DNA of 39,333 nt from Chloroflexota bacterium (GTDB lineage: Bacteria; Chloroflexota; Limnocylindria; P2-11E), in the NCBI GenBank assembly GCA_009692785.1, contig SHYN01000004.1, forward strand, positions 1 through 39,333. The letters run 5' to 3'. The notes under the pieces were generated by a model. It saw only the letters and a list, made by a program, of their open reading frames with translations. It made no database searches and had not been told where the DNA came from. Position 1 is the stretch's first letter. Every line of letters begins with the position of its first letter. The position numbers and the translations under genes are program-made. This document shows, one piece after another, positions 8,700-16,935 of the stretch.

Positions 8700-10726
8700 G
8701 CGACTCGGCGGCGCTTGTTCTTCACATAGTCGACGAGGACGTACTCGCCGAGCTTTTCCGGTTCGACGTAGAACGCGCGTCCGCGATTGATCTTTGACAT
8801 CTGGTTCACGAAGTCCATGAGGTGGGCGTCGCGCGCCAGCATGAAGGTGTTGATCGTCACCCCTTCGCGCGTGCAGCGCACCACCTCGCGAAGTGTCTCC
8901 TCGAACGTCCGCCGCGTCGGGGGGTAGGAGAAAAGCGCCTGGCCACGTTCGTTCAGGTGGGCGGTGGGCAGGCCGTCGGTGATCATGATGATCTGCTTGT
9001 TCGTCCCACGAGAGCGCGCGAGCAGAGTGCGCGCGGTCGCAAGAGCGGCCTGCATGTTCGTGCCCTGAGCGGACTCGTCCAGGCCCAAGGTGGCGAGGTC
9101 GGTCGGCTTGAGCACTGCGGCGTAGGCATTGAAGCCGATGATGCAGAGGTCGTCCTTGGGGAACGATGACCGGATGAGCGAGTCGAGCGCGAGCGTCACC
9201 TTCTTCGCCGCGAGGAAGCAGCCGTTGTGGAGCATCGAGTGCGAGAGGTCCACGAGGATGGCCGTGGCGGACTGGGTCAGCAGCTCGGTCCGCCAGACAT
9301 CGAAGTCCTCCGCCTTGAGTCGCACCGCGGCCCGCCGGGCACCCAGCCGCGGGTCGGGCGGAGCATCGCGTGGCGCCTCGCCCGTCGACCGGATCACTGC
9401 GTTGCGAACGGTTCCCGGCAGGTCGAGGAGGAAGGGGTCGCCGAACTCGTAGGTCTTGAGCTCATCGGTCGGCTCGCCGCCACGGCCGCGCGCGTTCGCG
9501 CGATGTGAACCGAAGGCGTCGCGCTGCAGGTTCGCGAAGATCTCCTCGAGCGAGTGCTGGCCGATCTTCCGGATGGCGCGTGGCGTGAGCTCGTAGCGCT
9601 CGCCACCCTTGCGGATGAGGCCCGCCTCTTCCAGCAGGTCCGTCATCTGGCGGATCTGGTCGAGCGACTGTCGCGCCGCCGGACCGGCGAGCCGCTCCAT
9701 CTCGTTCGGGTCCAGGGCGCTCAGATCGTCCTGATCGTGCGCCGAGCGGATGAGGTCCTCCCAATCGGACAGCTTGTTCATGTCATCCATGAGTCCCAGC
9801 GCTTCGGCGAGCGTCAGCGAGCCCTCCCCGCTCAGCTCGTGATCCGTGCCGTCCATCGGCATGAGCTGCCCGAGCGTCTCGGCCAGATCGTGCATCGCCT
9901 GCTGAAGCCCCGGATCGTTGAACGCGGCCCCGAGGAGTCCTTCGAGCTGCTCGCGCATCTCGGGGCTCATGCTCGCCATGAGCGAGCGCATCGCGGCCAT
10001 GCCCTGGGCAAGCTGCTCGACGAGCTCGTCCCAATCCTTCGCCTTCCCGGCAAGCTCGGGGTACTGGCGTTGGAAGGCGTCAAAGTCCGGCTCACCGCCC
10101 TCCATCCGCTCCTTGAGAGCACGGTTGAGGTCGCGCATCATCTGACGGGTCCGCTCGAGCTTCTCGGGGGTCAGATCCTGCAGCTGCTGGCGCATGTTCT
10201 TGAAGTACGAGCCGAGCACCTGCTCCTGCAGCTGCGCGAGCAGCTCGTTGTACTTCTCGGCGGCCTTCGGCTCGACGAACTCGTAGTCCTTGAGCGCGCG
10301 GATCGCGCGGCCCACGTCGTCCGGGAGAGCGTCGAGCTGCGCGGTCCGGTCCTGGGCCATCCGCTGCATGGCCTGACCGAGCTCGGGAGTCGGCGGCTCG
10401 GCGTTCGCCCTTCGCTCCAGGCCCTCGCGCTCGAGGCGCTTCACCTCGTCGAGCTTCTGCTTGAGCTCGTCGAAGATCCCGGACAGGCCGTGGCGTTCCG
10501 AGCGCTTCTCGCGCGCGGCGCGGAGCCTTTCGAGGAGATCTCGCATCCCCTCCATCCGCCCTGGGATTCCCCAGCGCGAGAGGCGGGCCATCGCGTCGGT
10601 GAGATCCTCGCCGGAGAGGATCCGGTCGCCCATCGCCTTGAGCAGCTCGTCCGCCTCGAGCGCGTCGAGGCGCTGTGTGCCGTCCCAGGCCGAGTAGCGG
10701 ATGTCGCGGAAGGGGGGCTCGAGCAT
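8696..10726 (-). CDS. VWA-domain protein (676 aa)
   Basis: MIDAS-like DLSHSM plus GTNMQAAL and ITDGLP; immediately downstream of a MoxR/chelatase-type ATPase. Confidence 0.88.
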   Translation of the reverse strand: MLEPPFRDIRYSAWDGTQRLDALEADELLKAMGDRILSGEDLTDAMARLSRWGIPGRMEGMRDLLERLRAAREKRSERHGLSGIFDELKQKLDEVKRLEREGLERRANAEPPTPELGQAMQRMAQDRTAQLDALPDDVGRAIRALKDYEFVEPKAAEKYNELLAQLQEQVLGSYFKNMRQQLQDLTPEKLERTRQMMRDLNRALKERMEGGEPDFDAFQRQYPELAGKAKDWDELVEQLAQGMAAMRSLMASMSPEMREQLEGLLGAAFNDPGLQQAMHDLAETLGQLMPMDGTDHELSGEGSLTLAEALGLMDDMNKLSDWEDLIRSAHDQDDLSALDPNEMERLAGPAARQSLDQIRQMTDLLEEAGLIRKGGERYELTPRAIRKIGQHSLEEIFANLQRDAFGSHRANARGRGGEPTDELKTYEFGDPFLLDLPGTVRNAVIRSTGEAPRDAPPDPRLGARRAAVRLKAEDFDVWRTELLTQSATAILVDLSHSMLHNGCFLAAKKVTLALDSLIRSSFPKDDLCIIGFNAYAAVLKPTDLATLGLDESAQGTNMQAALATARTLLARSRGTNKQIIMITDGLPTAHLNERGQALFSYPPTRRTFEETLREVVRCTREGVTINTFMLARDAHLMDFVNQMSKINRGRAFYVEPEKLGEYVLVDYVKNKRRRVA

Positions 10727-10736
10727 CGCCGGTCCG

Positions 10737-12074
10737 CTAGGCCCGGAACGTCGCGCGGTCGGCCCCGCGCTCCTTGTTGAGCTTGCGGCTGAGGTGGAGC
10801 CCCTCGAGCACGAACTCGACCGCCGCCGCGACGGCGGCGGGAGAGCCGGCGGCGCCGAGCTTGCCCACGGCGCCCTTCATCCCCGGGATCTGGAGCGCCT
10901 GCTTCACGTACTCCTGAGCCGGCAGGGCTGCGGAGACGTGCATCGTCGCGCCCTTGGCGAACGACGCGAGGAGCCCCTCGAACTCGACGAGCGCGAAGGT
11001 CCGGTTGAAGACGTTGAGCACCGCGCGCTGGCAGAGCCGGTCGATGACCTTTTCCTCGGTCACGTCACCGACCGACTCGAGCTCGATCTTGCCCGCGGTC
11101 GACGACACGACCGACGGGAGGTCGCTGATCCTCGGCACGACGGCGTTCTCGCCGTTGCGGAGCGCTCGCTTGGTCGCGTTCGAAACGATGTTCTCGTAGT
11201 TGGAGATGGTGACGCGGACCGAGACGCCCGAGCGCTGCGAGATCTCCGGTGACTTCCGGGCGAGGTGGGAGAGCTCCGCGAGCAGCTCCTTCATATAGCC
11301 CGGTACCGTCGTGACCATTCCCTCGTCCGGGTAGGCCTGACGCTCCTGCTCCATGATCGCGATCTCGATCGCGATCTCGCGCGGGTAGTGCGTGCGGATC
11401 TGCGAGCCGAACCGGTCCTTGAGCGGCGTGATGATCCGGCCTCGGTTCGTGTAATCCTCGGGGTTCGCTGAAGCGACGACGAACAGATCGAGCGGCAGAC
11501 GGACCTTGTAGCCGCGGATCTGCACATCGCGCTCCTCCATGACGTTCAGAAGGCCCACCTGCACGCGCTCGGCGAGGTCGGGAAGCTCATTGAGCGCGAA
11601 GATCCCGCGATGCGTGCGCGGCAGCAGGCCATAGTGGATCGTCAGCTCATCTGAGAGGTAACGACCCTCGGCCACCTTGATCGGGTCGACCTCGCCGATG
11701 AGGTCCGCGATCGCGATGTCGGGGGTGGCGAGCTTCTCGGTGTAGCGCTGGTCGCGGCCGATCCAGTGGATCTCGACCGCGTCACCCTCGGCGGCGACGC
11801 GGGCGCGGCACGCCGCGCAGATCGGTACGAACGGTTCGTCGTTGATCTCGCACCCGGCGATCGCGGGGATGAGCGGGTCCAGGAGCTCACCGAGGAGGCG
11901 GGCCATCCGGGTCTTTGCCTGGCCGCGCTCTCCCAGGAAGATGATGTCCTGGCCGGAGAGGATCGCGTTCTCCACCTGCGGAATGACCGTCTGGTCGTAC
12001 CCGGCGATCCCGGTGAAGAGCGGCCGCTTCGCACGGAGGGCGGTGATGAGGTTCGCGCGCAGCTCGGCCTTCAC
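10737..12074 (-). CDS. MoxR / Mg-chelatase subunit-like AAA ATPase
   Basis: LGERGQAKTRMAR Walker A, GIFALNELPDLAERVQVGLLNVMEER; coding similarity appears to extend upstream of the GTG at 12074. Confidence 0.9.
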   Translation of the reverse strand: MKAELRANLITALRAKRPLFTGIAGYDQTVIPQVENAILSGQDIIFLGERGQAKTRMARLLGELLDPLIPAIAGCEINDEPFVPICAACRARVAAEGDAVEIHWIGRDQRYTEKLATPDIAIADLIGEVDPIKVAEGRYLSDELTIHYGLLPRTHRGIFALNELPDLAERVQVGLLNVMEERDVQIRGYKVRLPLDLFVVASANPEDYTNRGRIITPLKDRFGSQIRTHYPREIAIEIAIMEQERQAYPDEGMVTTVPGYMKELLAELSHLARKSPEISQRSGVSVRVTISNYENIVSNATKRALRNGENAVVPRISDLPSVVSSTAGKIELESVGDVTEEKVIDRLCQRAVLNVFNRTFALVEFEGLLASFAKGATMHVSAALPAQEYVKQALQIPGMKGAVGKLGAAGSPAAVAAAVEFVLEGLHLSRKLNKERGADRATFRA

Positions 12075-12162
12075 CGTGCGCGGCGAGTAACCGCTCGCGC
12101 GCAGGGCGCCGATCGTTCGAGCGTCGATCGGTCCACGCTAGCACGGTATCCTCGCATCATCG

Positions 12163-12300
12163 ATGGAAGACGGGCGTCCGCTCGATGATCCGGCGCGGCT
12201 CGCCGACGAGGCGCGTGACCAGGTCGAGCAGAATGCCGCGGTGCTCCCAGCCACAGTGATCCCGCCTGGTATCGAGCCGCCGACAACGTTCGTGCCGTGA
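12163..12300 (+). CDS. small ORF (45 aa), possible GatC/AtzG-like amidase partner
   Basis: MEDGRPLDDPARLADEARDQVEQNAAVLPATVIPPGIEPPTTFVP; TATCCT 10 nt upstream; TGA overlaps the GTG of the next ORF. Below the ORF-track size cutoff. Confidence 0.45.
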   Translation: MEDGRPLDDPARLADEARDQVEQNAAVLPATVIPPGIEPPTTFVP

Positions 12301-12766
12301 CCGTCGCTCGTTACGCGACCGTCGTCGAGCTCCGCGACGCCCTTCGGACACGGAAGGTGTCGGCGGTCGAGCTGGCCGATGCGGCCTGCGATCTTCTCGA
12401 ACGTGAAGGCCCGGGCCTGAACGCGGTGGCGACGTTGATGCGCGAGCGAGCGGTGCGGGCCGTGCGGGTCGGTTACGCGGAGGAGGACCTCGGGCGCGCC
12501 ACCGACGAGGCGAAGCGCGCTCTCACGCGGGGCATCCGCGAGTTCACGCGGCTCGCGCCGCGGGTCCGGCGAGCGGTGCTGCCGGATCCTCCGTACGGCC
12601 CGATGGTGAACACGATCATCGGGGCTGAGGCGGGGACGATGCCACCGATGGTCTCCTGGTCGGCCTGCAGCTCGTCGGTCCGCCCTTCAGCGAACCGCTG
12701 CTCATCGCGCTCGCCGCGGCGTACCAGCGCGAGACCGGCCACCACCGACGTCGCCCTCAACGCTAG
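12297..12766 (+). pseudogene. amidase (AS family) remnant with internal deletions and a frameshift
   Basis: N-terminal TVVELRDALRTRKVSAVELADAAC and LNAVATLMRERAVRA, then amidase-like GYAEEDLGRAT...VRRAVLPDPPYGPMVNTIIGAEAG, then in another frame (12641-12766) ATDGLLVGLQLVGPPFSEPLLIALAAAYQRETGHHRRRPQR*; the GSS catalytic region is absent. Confidence 0.75.
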
Positions 12767-12775
12767 CCGGGCTCC

Positions 12776-13726
12776 CTACCATGACCTCAGCTCGGCTGTG
12801 ATGCGCGCCAGCAGGCGCGTCATGCGGAGATCGTGACCGAAGGGAAAGCGCACGTTCGCGTGCCGCGCGCCGGCCGCTGCGTATTCGCGCAGCGTGTCGG
12901 CGATACGCTCGGTCGTTCCGACCATCGCGCCGCGGCTCGCCTGCCAATCCGCGGGCGTGAGCTTGGCAGCCGCCGCGACCTCAGCTGCGATGCCCTGGGC
13001 CTCACCATCGTCCTCACCGACGACGGCGAGGACGAAGACGCTCTTCCCGAGCGTGGCCGGGTCGCGCCCGACCGACCGGCACGCAGCGTCGAGCTGTGCG
13101 AAGCCCACGCGAGCGTCCGCCGGGGTGGGGAATCGGCCCAGTGGCAGGTAGTTGAACCACTCCGCGGTTCGCGCGGCGAGTCGCATCATTCGCGGCATTC
13201 GGCCGCCGATCCAAAGGGGCAGAGGGGTCTGGATCGGCTTTGGGGCGCACGGCGCGTCGGTCACGGAATGGTGGCGCCCGGCGTGGGTCGCCCGATCCTC
13301 GGTCCACATCTTCCGGCAGATCGCGACCGTATCGATGAGTTCGTCCATCCGGACTCCGTTGGACGGGAAGTCGTAGCCGTACGCGCGGTACTCGTCCTCC
13401 TTCCAGCCGGCGCCGATGCCGAACTCGAGGCGACCCCCGCTGAGGTGATCGACGCTCGCGGCCATCTTGGCGAGCAGCGCCGGACTGCGGTACGACTGGC
13501 ACGAGACCATCGGCCCGATGCGGATCGTCGCGGTGTCGACCGCGAGCGCGGCGAGGACGGTCCACGCCTCCAGGCTCGTCGTCGTCAGCGAATCGCGATT
13601 CAGGAAGAAATGGTCGCTCACCCAGATCGTTCGGAAACCGCCACGTTCCGCCTCGCGCGCAAGCTCGCGGATCTCCGGGTAGCTGAAGCCGTACATCGGT
13701 TCGACCTGCAGACCCAGGTCGATCAT
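12776..13726 (-). CDS. LLM-class (luciferase-like) flavin/F420-dependent oxidoreductase
   Basis: YPEIRELAREAERGGFRTIWVSDHFF, RLEFGIGAGWKEDEYRAYGYDFP. Confidence 0.93.
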   Translation of the reverse strand: MIDLGLQVEPMYGFSYPEIRELAREAERGGFRTIWVSDHFFLNRDSLTTTSLEAWTVLAALAVDTATIRIGPMVSCQSYRSPALLAKMAASVDHLSGGRLEFGIGAGWKEDEYRAYGYDFPSNGVRMDELIDTVAICRKMWTEDRATHAGRHHSVTDAPCAPKPIQTPLPLWIGGRMPRMMRLAARTAEWFNYLPLGRFPTPADARVGFAQLDAACRSVGRDPATLGKSVFVLAVVGEDDGEAQGIAAEVAAAAKLTPADWQASRGAMVGTTERIADTLREYAAAGARHANVRFPFGHDLRMTRLLARITAELRSW

Positions 13727-14226
13727 CGCACGGGGGCGTCCCTGGCGGCCCGGTCCGAGGGCGGCTCGTCGCGTTCTTCCTTCTCGTCGTCGTCGGCGGT
13801 GAGCCGGAACATCATGTGCCGGCCCGCGACCGTGATCGTCGCGAGCATGAATCCCGCGAAGACGGCCATGCCGATGGTCACCGCAAGCGGCTGACCCGTG
13901 GCCAGGCCGAGCGCGCCGACGAGAGTCGCCCAGATGACGAATGCGGTCCCGGTCTCGCGGAGCTGAAAGGTCACGGGCCGCCGGGGCTGGCGTCTCTGGG
14001 GTCGTCGCTCCGGTGGGAGGAGCGCCTCCGCCGCCCGTCGCTCGCGTCGGTCACCGCGCATGACCCTCGCGATGTACCACAGGCAGAGCGTGAAGACGCC
14101 GGCGTAGATCAGGACGTGGTCGAGGCGTCCCGCGACAAGAGCGAGGATCCCGAAAAAGAACATCCCGAGCCCAACGATCGTCGCGAGCGTCGCGAGAACG
14201 ATCGTTGCGATCCGTCCGAGGCCCAT
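13723..14226 (-). CDS. small multi-pass membrane protein, unknown function
   Basis: Several hydrophobic segments; ATGA-type overlaps with both neighbours. Confidence 0.7.
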   Translation of the reverse strand: MGLGRIATIVLATLATIVGLGMFFFGILALVAGRLDHVLIYAGVFTLCLWYIARVMRGDRRERRAAEALLPPERRPQRRQPRRPVTFQLRETGTAFVIWATLVGALGLATGQPLAVTIGMAVFAGFMLATITVAGRHMMFRLTADDDEKEERDEPPSDRAARDAPVR

Positions 14227-14696
14227 CAGCCGAGGCCCTCGCGTTCGGCGGCGATGATCGCCTGCTCGATGGTCGCGAAGTCCTCCGCACCCAGCTCGTG
14301 CAGGTTCCCCTGGAACGCGAGCCGCCAGTGGGCCGCCGGCCACTTCTTCACGAAGCCAAGCGCCGGCAGGAGCGATGCGGCGGTGACCCATCGGCCCTGG
14401 TCGCCCACGCCACCCGGTGTGACCGCGTGGTCCTTCTCGATCCTGAAGCGCCAAGGGTAAGGATCGCCGGTCTTCTCCGAGACCCAGATCGGGTCATGTC
14501 CTTCGAAGAAGGCAGAGGTCAGGGTGGCCGTTGCCGCGAAGGACTGGACGCCGGTGAGGTACCAGCAGACCCGGTCACCGGGGGCCATGCGCTCCGCCTT
14601 CCGCCTGTGGCGGCTCTTGACGCCCTGCACGGTGAAGCCGAGCGCCTTCGTCGTCGCGTAGTTGTCGCGGCTGGTGACGATCATCCAATTGGTCAT
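14226..14696 (-). CDS. EVE-domain protein
   Basis: NWMIVTSRDN...RMAPGDRVCWYLTGVQSFAATATLTSAFFE...WRFRIEKDHA. Confidence 0.8.
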   Translation of the reverse strand: MTNWMIVTSRDNYATTKALGFTVQGVKSRHRRKAERMAPGDRVCWYLTGVQSFAATATLTSAFFEGHDPIWVSEKTGDPYPWRFRIEKDHAVTPGGVGDQGRWVTAASLLPALGFVKKWPAAHWRLAFQGNLHELGAEDFATIEQAIIAAEREGLG

Positions 14697-14720
14697 CGGC
14701 GCGGGCGGCCCGGAGCGCGC

Positions 14721-15371
14721 TCAGGCATGGTCGGTGACCCACACCGCCCCGTCGTCGGCGTACTCCTTCTTCCAGATCGGGACGATCCGCTTGAGCTCAT
14801 CGATCGCGGCACGGGCGGCCGTGAACGCCGCCGCCCGGTGAGGCGCGCCGGCCGCGACGATCACCGCGATATCCCCGACGGCCAACACTCCGGTGCGGTG
14901 GTGGAGGGCGATCCGGGCACCGTGCTCCGACCCCAGGCGGTCCGCGATCTCGGCCATGACGGTCTGCGCCATCTCGGCATAGGCCTCGTAGTCGAGGCGG
15001 GTCACGTGTCGCCCCTGGCTTGAGCGCCGCACCGTGCCGATGAACACGACGATGCCCCCGACCTCGGTGTCCCGCACGTGGGCGATCGTGTCGTCCACGG
15101 AGAGCGCGGTCTCCGAGACCGCGATACGGGACGATCCACCTCCCGAGACCGGCGGGATGAGCGCGAGCTCGTCACCGTCAGCGAGCGCCGCCGAACCCGT
15201 GACGTACTCGCGGTTGCGCGCGAGCATCACCTGCTCAGCGACGATGGCGTGATCCAGCGAGATCGCCCGGAGGGCATCGTCGGCCGTCGCGCCGACCGGA
15301 AGGTCGAGCTCGATCCGCCCGGTGCCCGCCGCCTCGCGGTACGAGGCGAACAGACGCACGACGACCTTCAT
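14721..15371 (-). CDS. fused molybdopterin synthase MoaD-MoaE
   Basis: MoaD-like MKVVVRLFASYREAAG...ALIPPVSGGG followed by MoaE-like GGIVVFIGTVRRSSQGRHVTRLDYEAY...HRTGVLAVGDIAV...IPIWKKEYADDGAVWV. Start chosen from TAGCAT + 7 nt + ATG; ATG at 15380 is the alternative. Confidence 0.92.
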   Translation of the reverse strand: MKVVVRLFASYREAAGTGRIELDLPVGATADDALRAISLDHAIVAEQVMLARNREYVTGSAALADGDELALIPPVSGGGSSRIAVSETALSVDDTIAHVRDTEVGGIVVFIGTVRRSSQGRHVTRLDYEAYAEMAQTVMAEIADRLGSEHGARIALHHRTGVLAVGDIAVIVAAGAPHRAAAFTAARAAIDELKRIVPIWKKEYADDGAVWVTDHA

Positions 15372-15433
15372 CGACCCCATGCTAGGTCGCGGATCGCGGT
15401 GCGGGGATGGACGCGTGAGACAATGGGGCACCG

Positions 15434-16726
15434 ATGGATCCCAGCGCGGCCCTGCCGCCCCTCCTCATGACGCTCATCCTGCTTCTCGTGAACGCGTTCT
15501 TCGTCGCGGCCGAGTACGCGTTCGTGCGGGTTCGCCAGACCCAGCTCGACGAGCTTGCGCGGGAGGGCGGGGCGCGGGCGCGGCTCGCCGCCCGGATCGG
15601 CCGGAACCTCGAGTCCTACATCTCGGCGGCCCAGCTGGGGGTCACGCTCGCCTCGCTGCTCCTCGGCTTCGTCGGAGAACCAGCTGTGGCCCAGCTCATC
15701 GAGCCGGCGTTCGGCTGGCTGGCCGCCGGCAACCAGACGGCCTTCCACGTTGTCTCGTTCGTGCTGACCTTCGCGGTCATCACCTACGCGACCGTCGTGG
15801 TCGGGGAGCTCGCGCCGAAGTACGCCGCGATCCAGAACGCGCTGCCGCTCGCGCTCTGGTGCGCCTACCCGCTTGACCTCTTCCACCGGATCACGTATCC
15901 GTACGCGACGGTCATGAACGGGAGCGCACGTTGGGTGATCCGACTGTTCGGCGGCAAGCCCACAGCAGAGCTCGACGCGCACAGCGAGGAGGAGCTGAAG
16001 ATGCTCGTGGCGGCATCGACCCGAAAGGGGATTCTCCAGGAGTCGGAGCAGGTCATTTTTGGCAACACGCTCGACTTTGCCGATACGCTCGTCCGCCAGG
16101 TGATGGTCCCGCGGACCGAGATCGTGGCCGTGGCGGACGATCTCACACGGGAGGGGATCGTCGCGCTTGCGCGCGAGCACCCGTTCTCACGCTTTCCGGT
16201 GTACCACCGCGACCTGGACGACATTCTCGGCGTCGTGCATCTTCGTGATCTTGCGACCCGCGCAGACGACGGCGCCCTCGCGAAGGCCGTCATGCGTCGC
16301 GCCCCCGCGATCCCCGAGACGATGCCGCTCGATCGCGCGCTCGCGGAGTTCAGGAAGCAGCGTACGTCCCTCATGATCGTCCTCGACGAGTTCGGGGGCA
16401 CCGCGGGCCTCGTGACGCTCGAGGACATCGTCGAGGAGATCGTCGGCGAGGTCAGAGACGAGTTCGAGAACGACGCGCTCCCCGGGATCAGCCCCGACGG
16501 CGCCGACGGGTTCCTCATCGACGGCTTCACGCCTCTGGACGAGGTCCGTGAACGAGTGGTCCTTTTGCTCGAGGATGAGCCTTACGACACGATGGGCGGG
16601 ATGGTGTTCGGGCGACTCGGCCGGGTGCCCGCCGTCGGCGACACGATCGATGTCGGCGGGTGGCGGTTCACGGTGACCCAGATCGACGGTCGCCGTGTCG
16701 CGCAGGTGCGCGCCGTTCGGGTCTAG
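15434..16726 (+). CDS. CNNM/CorC (TlyC) family membrane protein with CBS domains
   Basis: N-terminal DUF21-type membrane region, VMVPRTEIVAV, HPFSRFPVYHRDLDDILGVVHLRDL, DEFGGTAGLVTLEDIVEEIVGEV. Confidence 0.93.
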   Translation: MDPSAALPPLLMTLILLLVNAFFVAAEYAFVRVRQTQLDELAREGGARARLAARIGRNLESYISAAQLGVTLASLLLGFVGEPAVAQLIEPAFGWLAAGNQTAFHVVSFVLTFAVITYATVVVGELAPKYAAIQNALPLALWCAYPLDLFHRITYPYATVMNGSARWVIRLFGGKPTAELDAHSEEELKMLVAASTRKGILQESEQVIFGNTLDFADTLVRQVMVPRTEIVAVADDLTREGIVALAREHPFSRFPVYHRDLDDILGVVHLRDLATRADDGALAKAVMRRAPAIPETMPLDRALAEFRKQRTSLMIVLDEFGGTAGLVTLEDIVEEIVGEVRDEFENDALPGISPDGADGFLIDGFTPLDEVRERVVLLLEDEPYDTMGGMVFGRLGRVPAVGDTIDVGGWRFTVTQIDGRRVAQVRAVRV

Positions 16727-16935
16727 GGTCTCCCGGGGTACGGCAGCGCGCCGATGAACGACCGCACGGCGAGGGCGACCTCGCTTGCGCCCGCGCCCAG
16801 CTCGCTGAAGCGCGCTCCCCAGAATGCCTGCGCGCGCGGGTCGAGCAGGACCATGATCCCCAGAGCGCCGAAGGCAACGAGCGTCACGACGACCGTGAAC
16901 TGGATGAGCGCGGGGCGCAGCGGGAGCGCGTTCAT
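16723..16935 (-). CDS. small single-pass membrane protein (70 aa)
   Basis: Hydrophobic FTVVVTLVAFGALGIMVLL segment; 4-nt overlaps at both ends. Confidence 0.6.
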   Translation of the reverse strand: MNALPLRPALIQFTVVVTLVAFGALGIMVLLDPRAQAFWGARFSELGAGASEVALAVRSFIGALPYPGRP

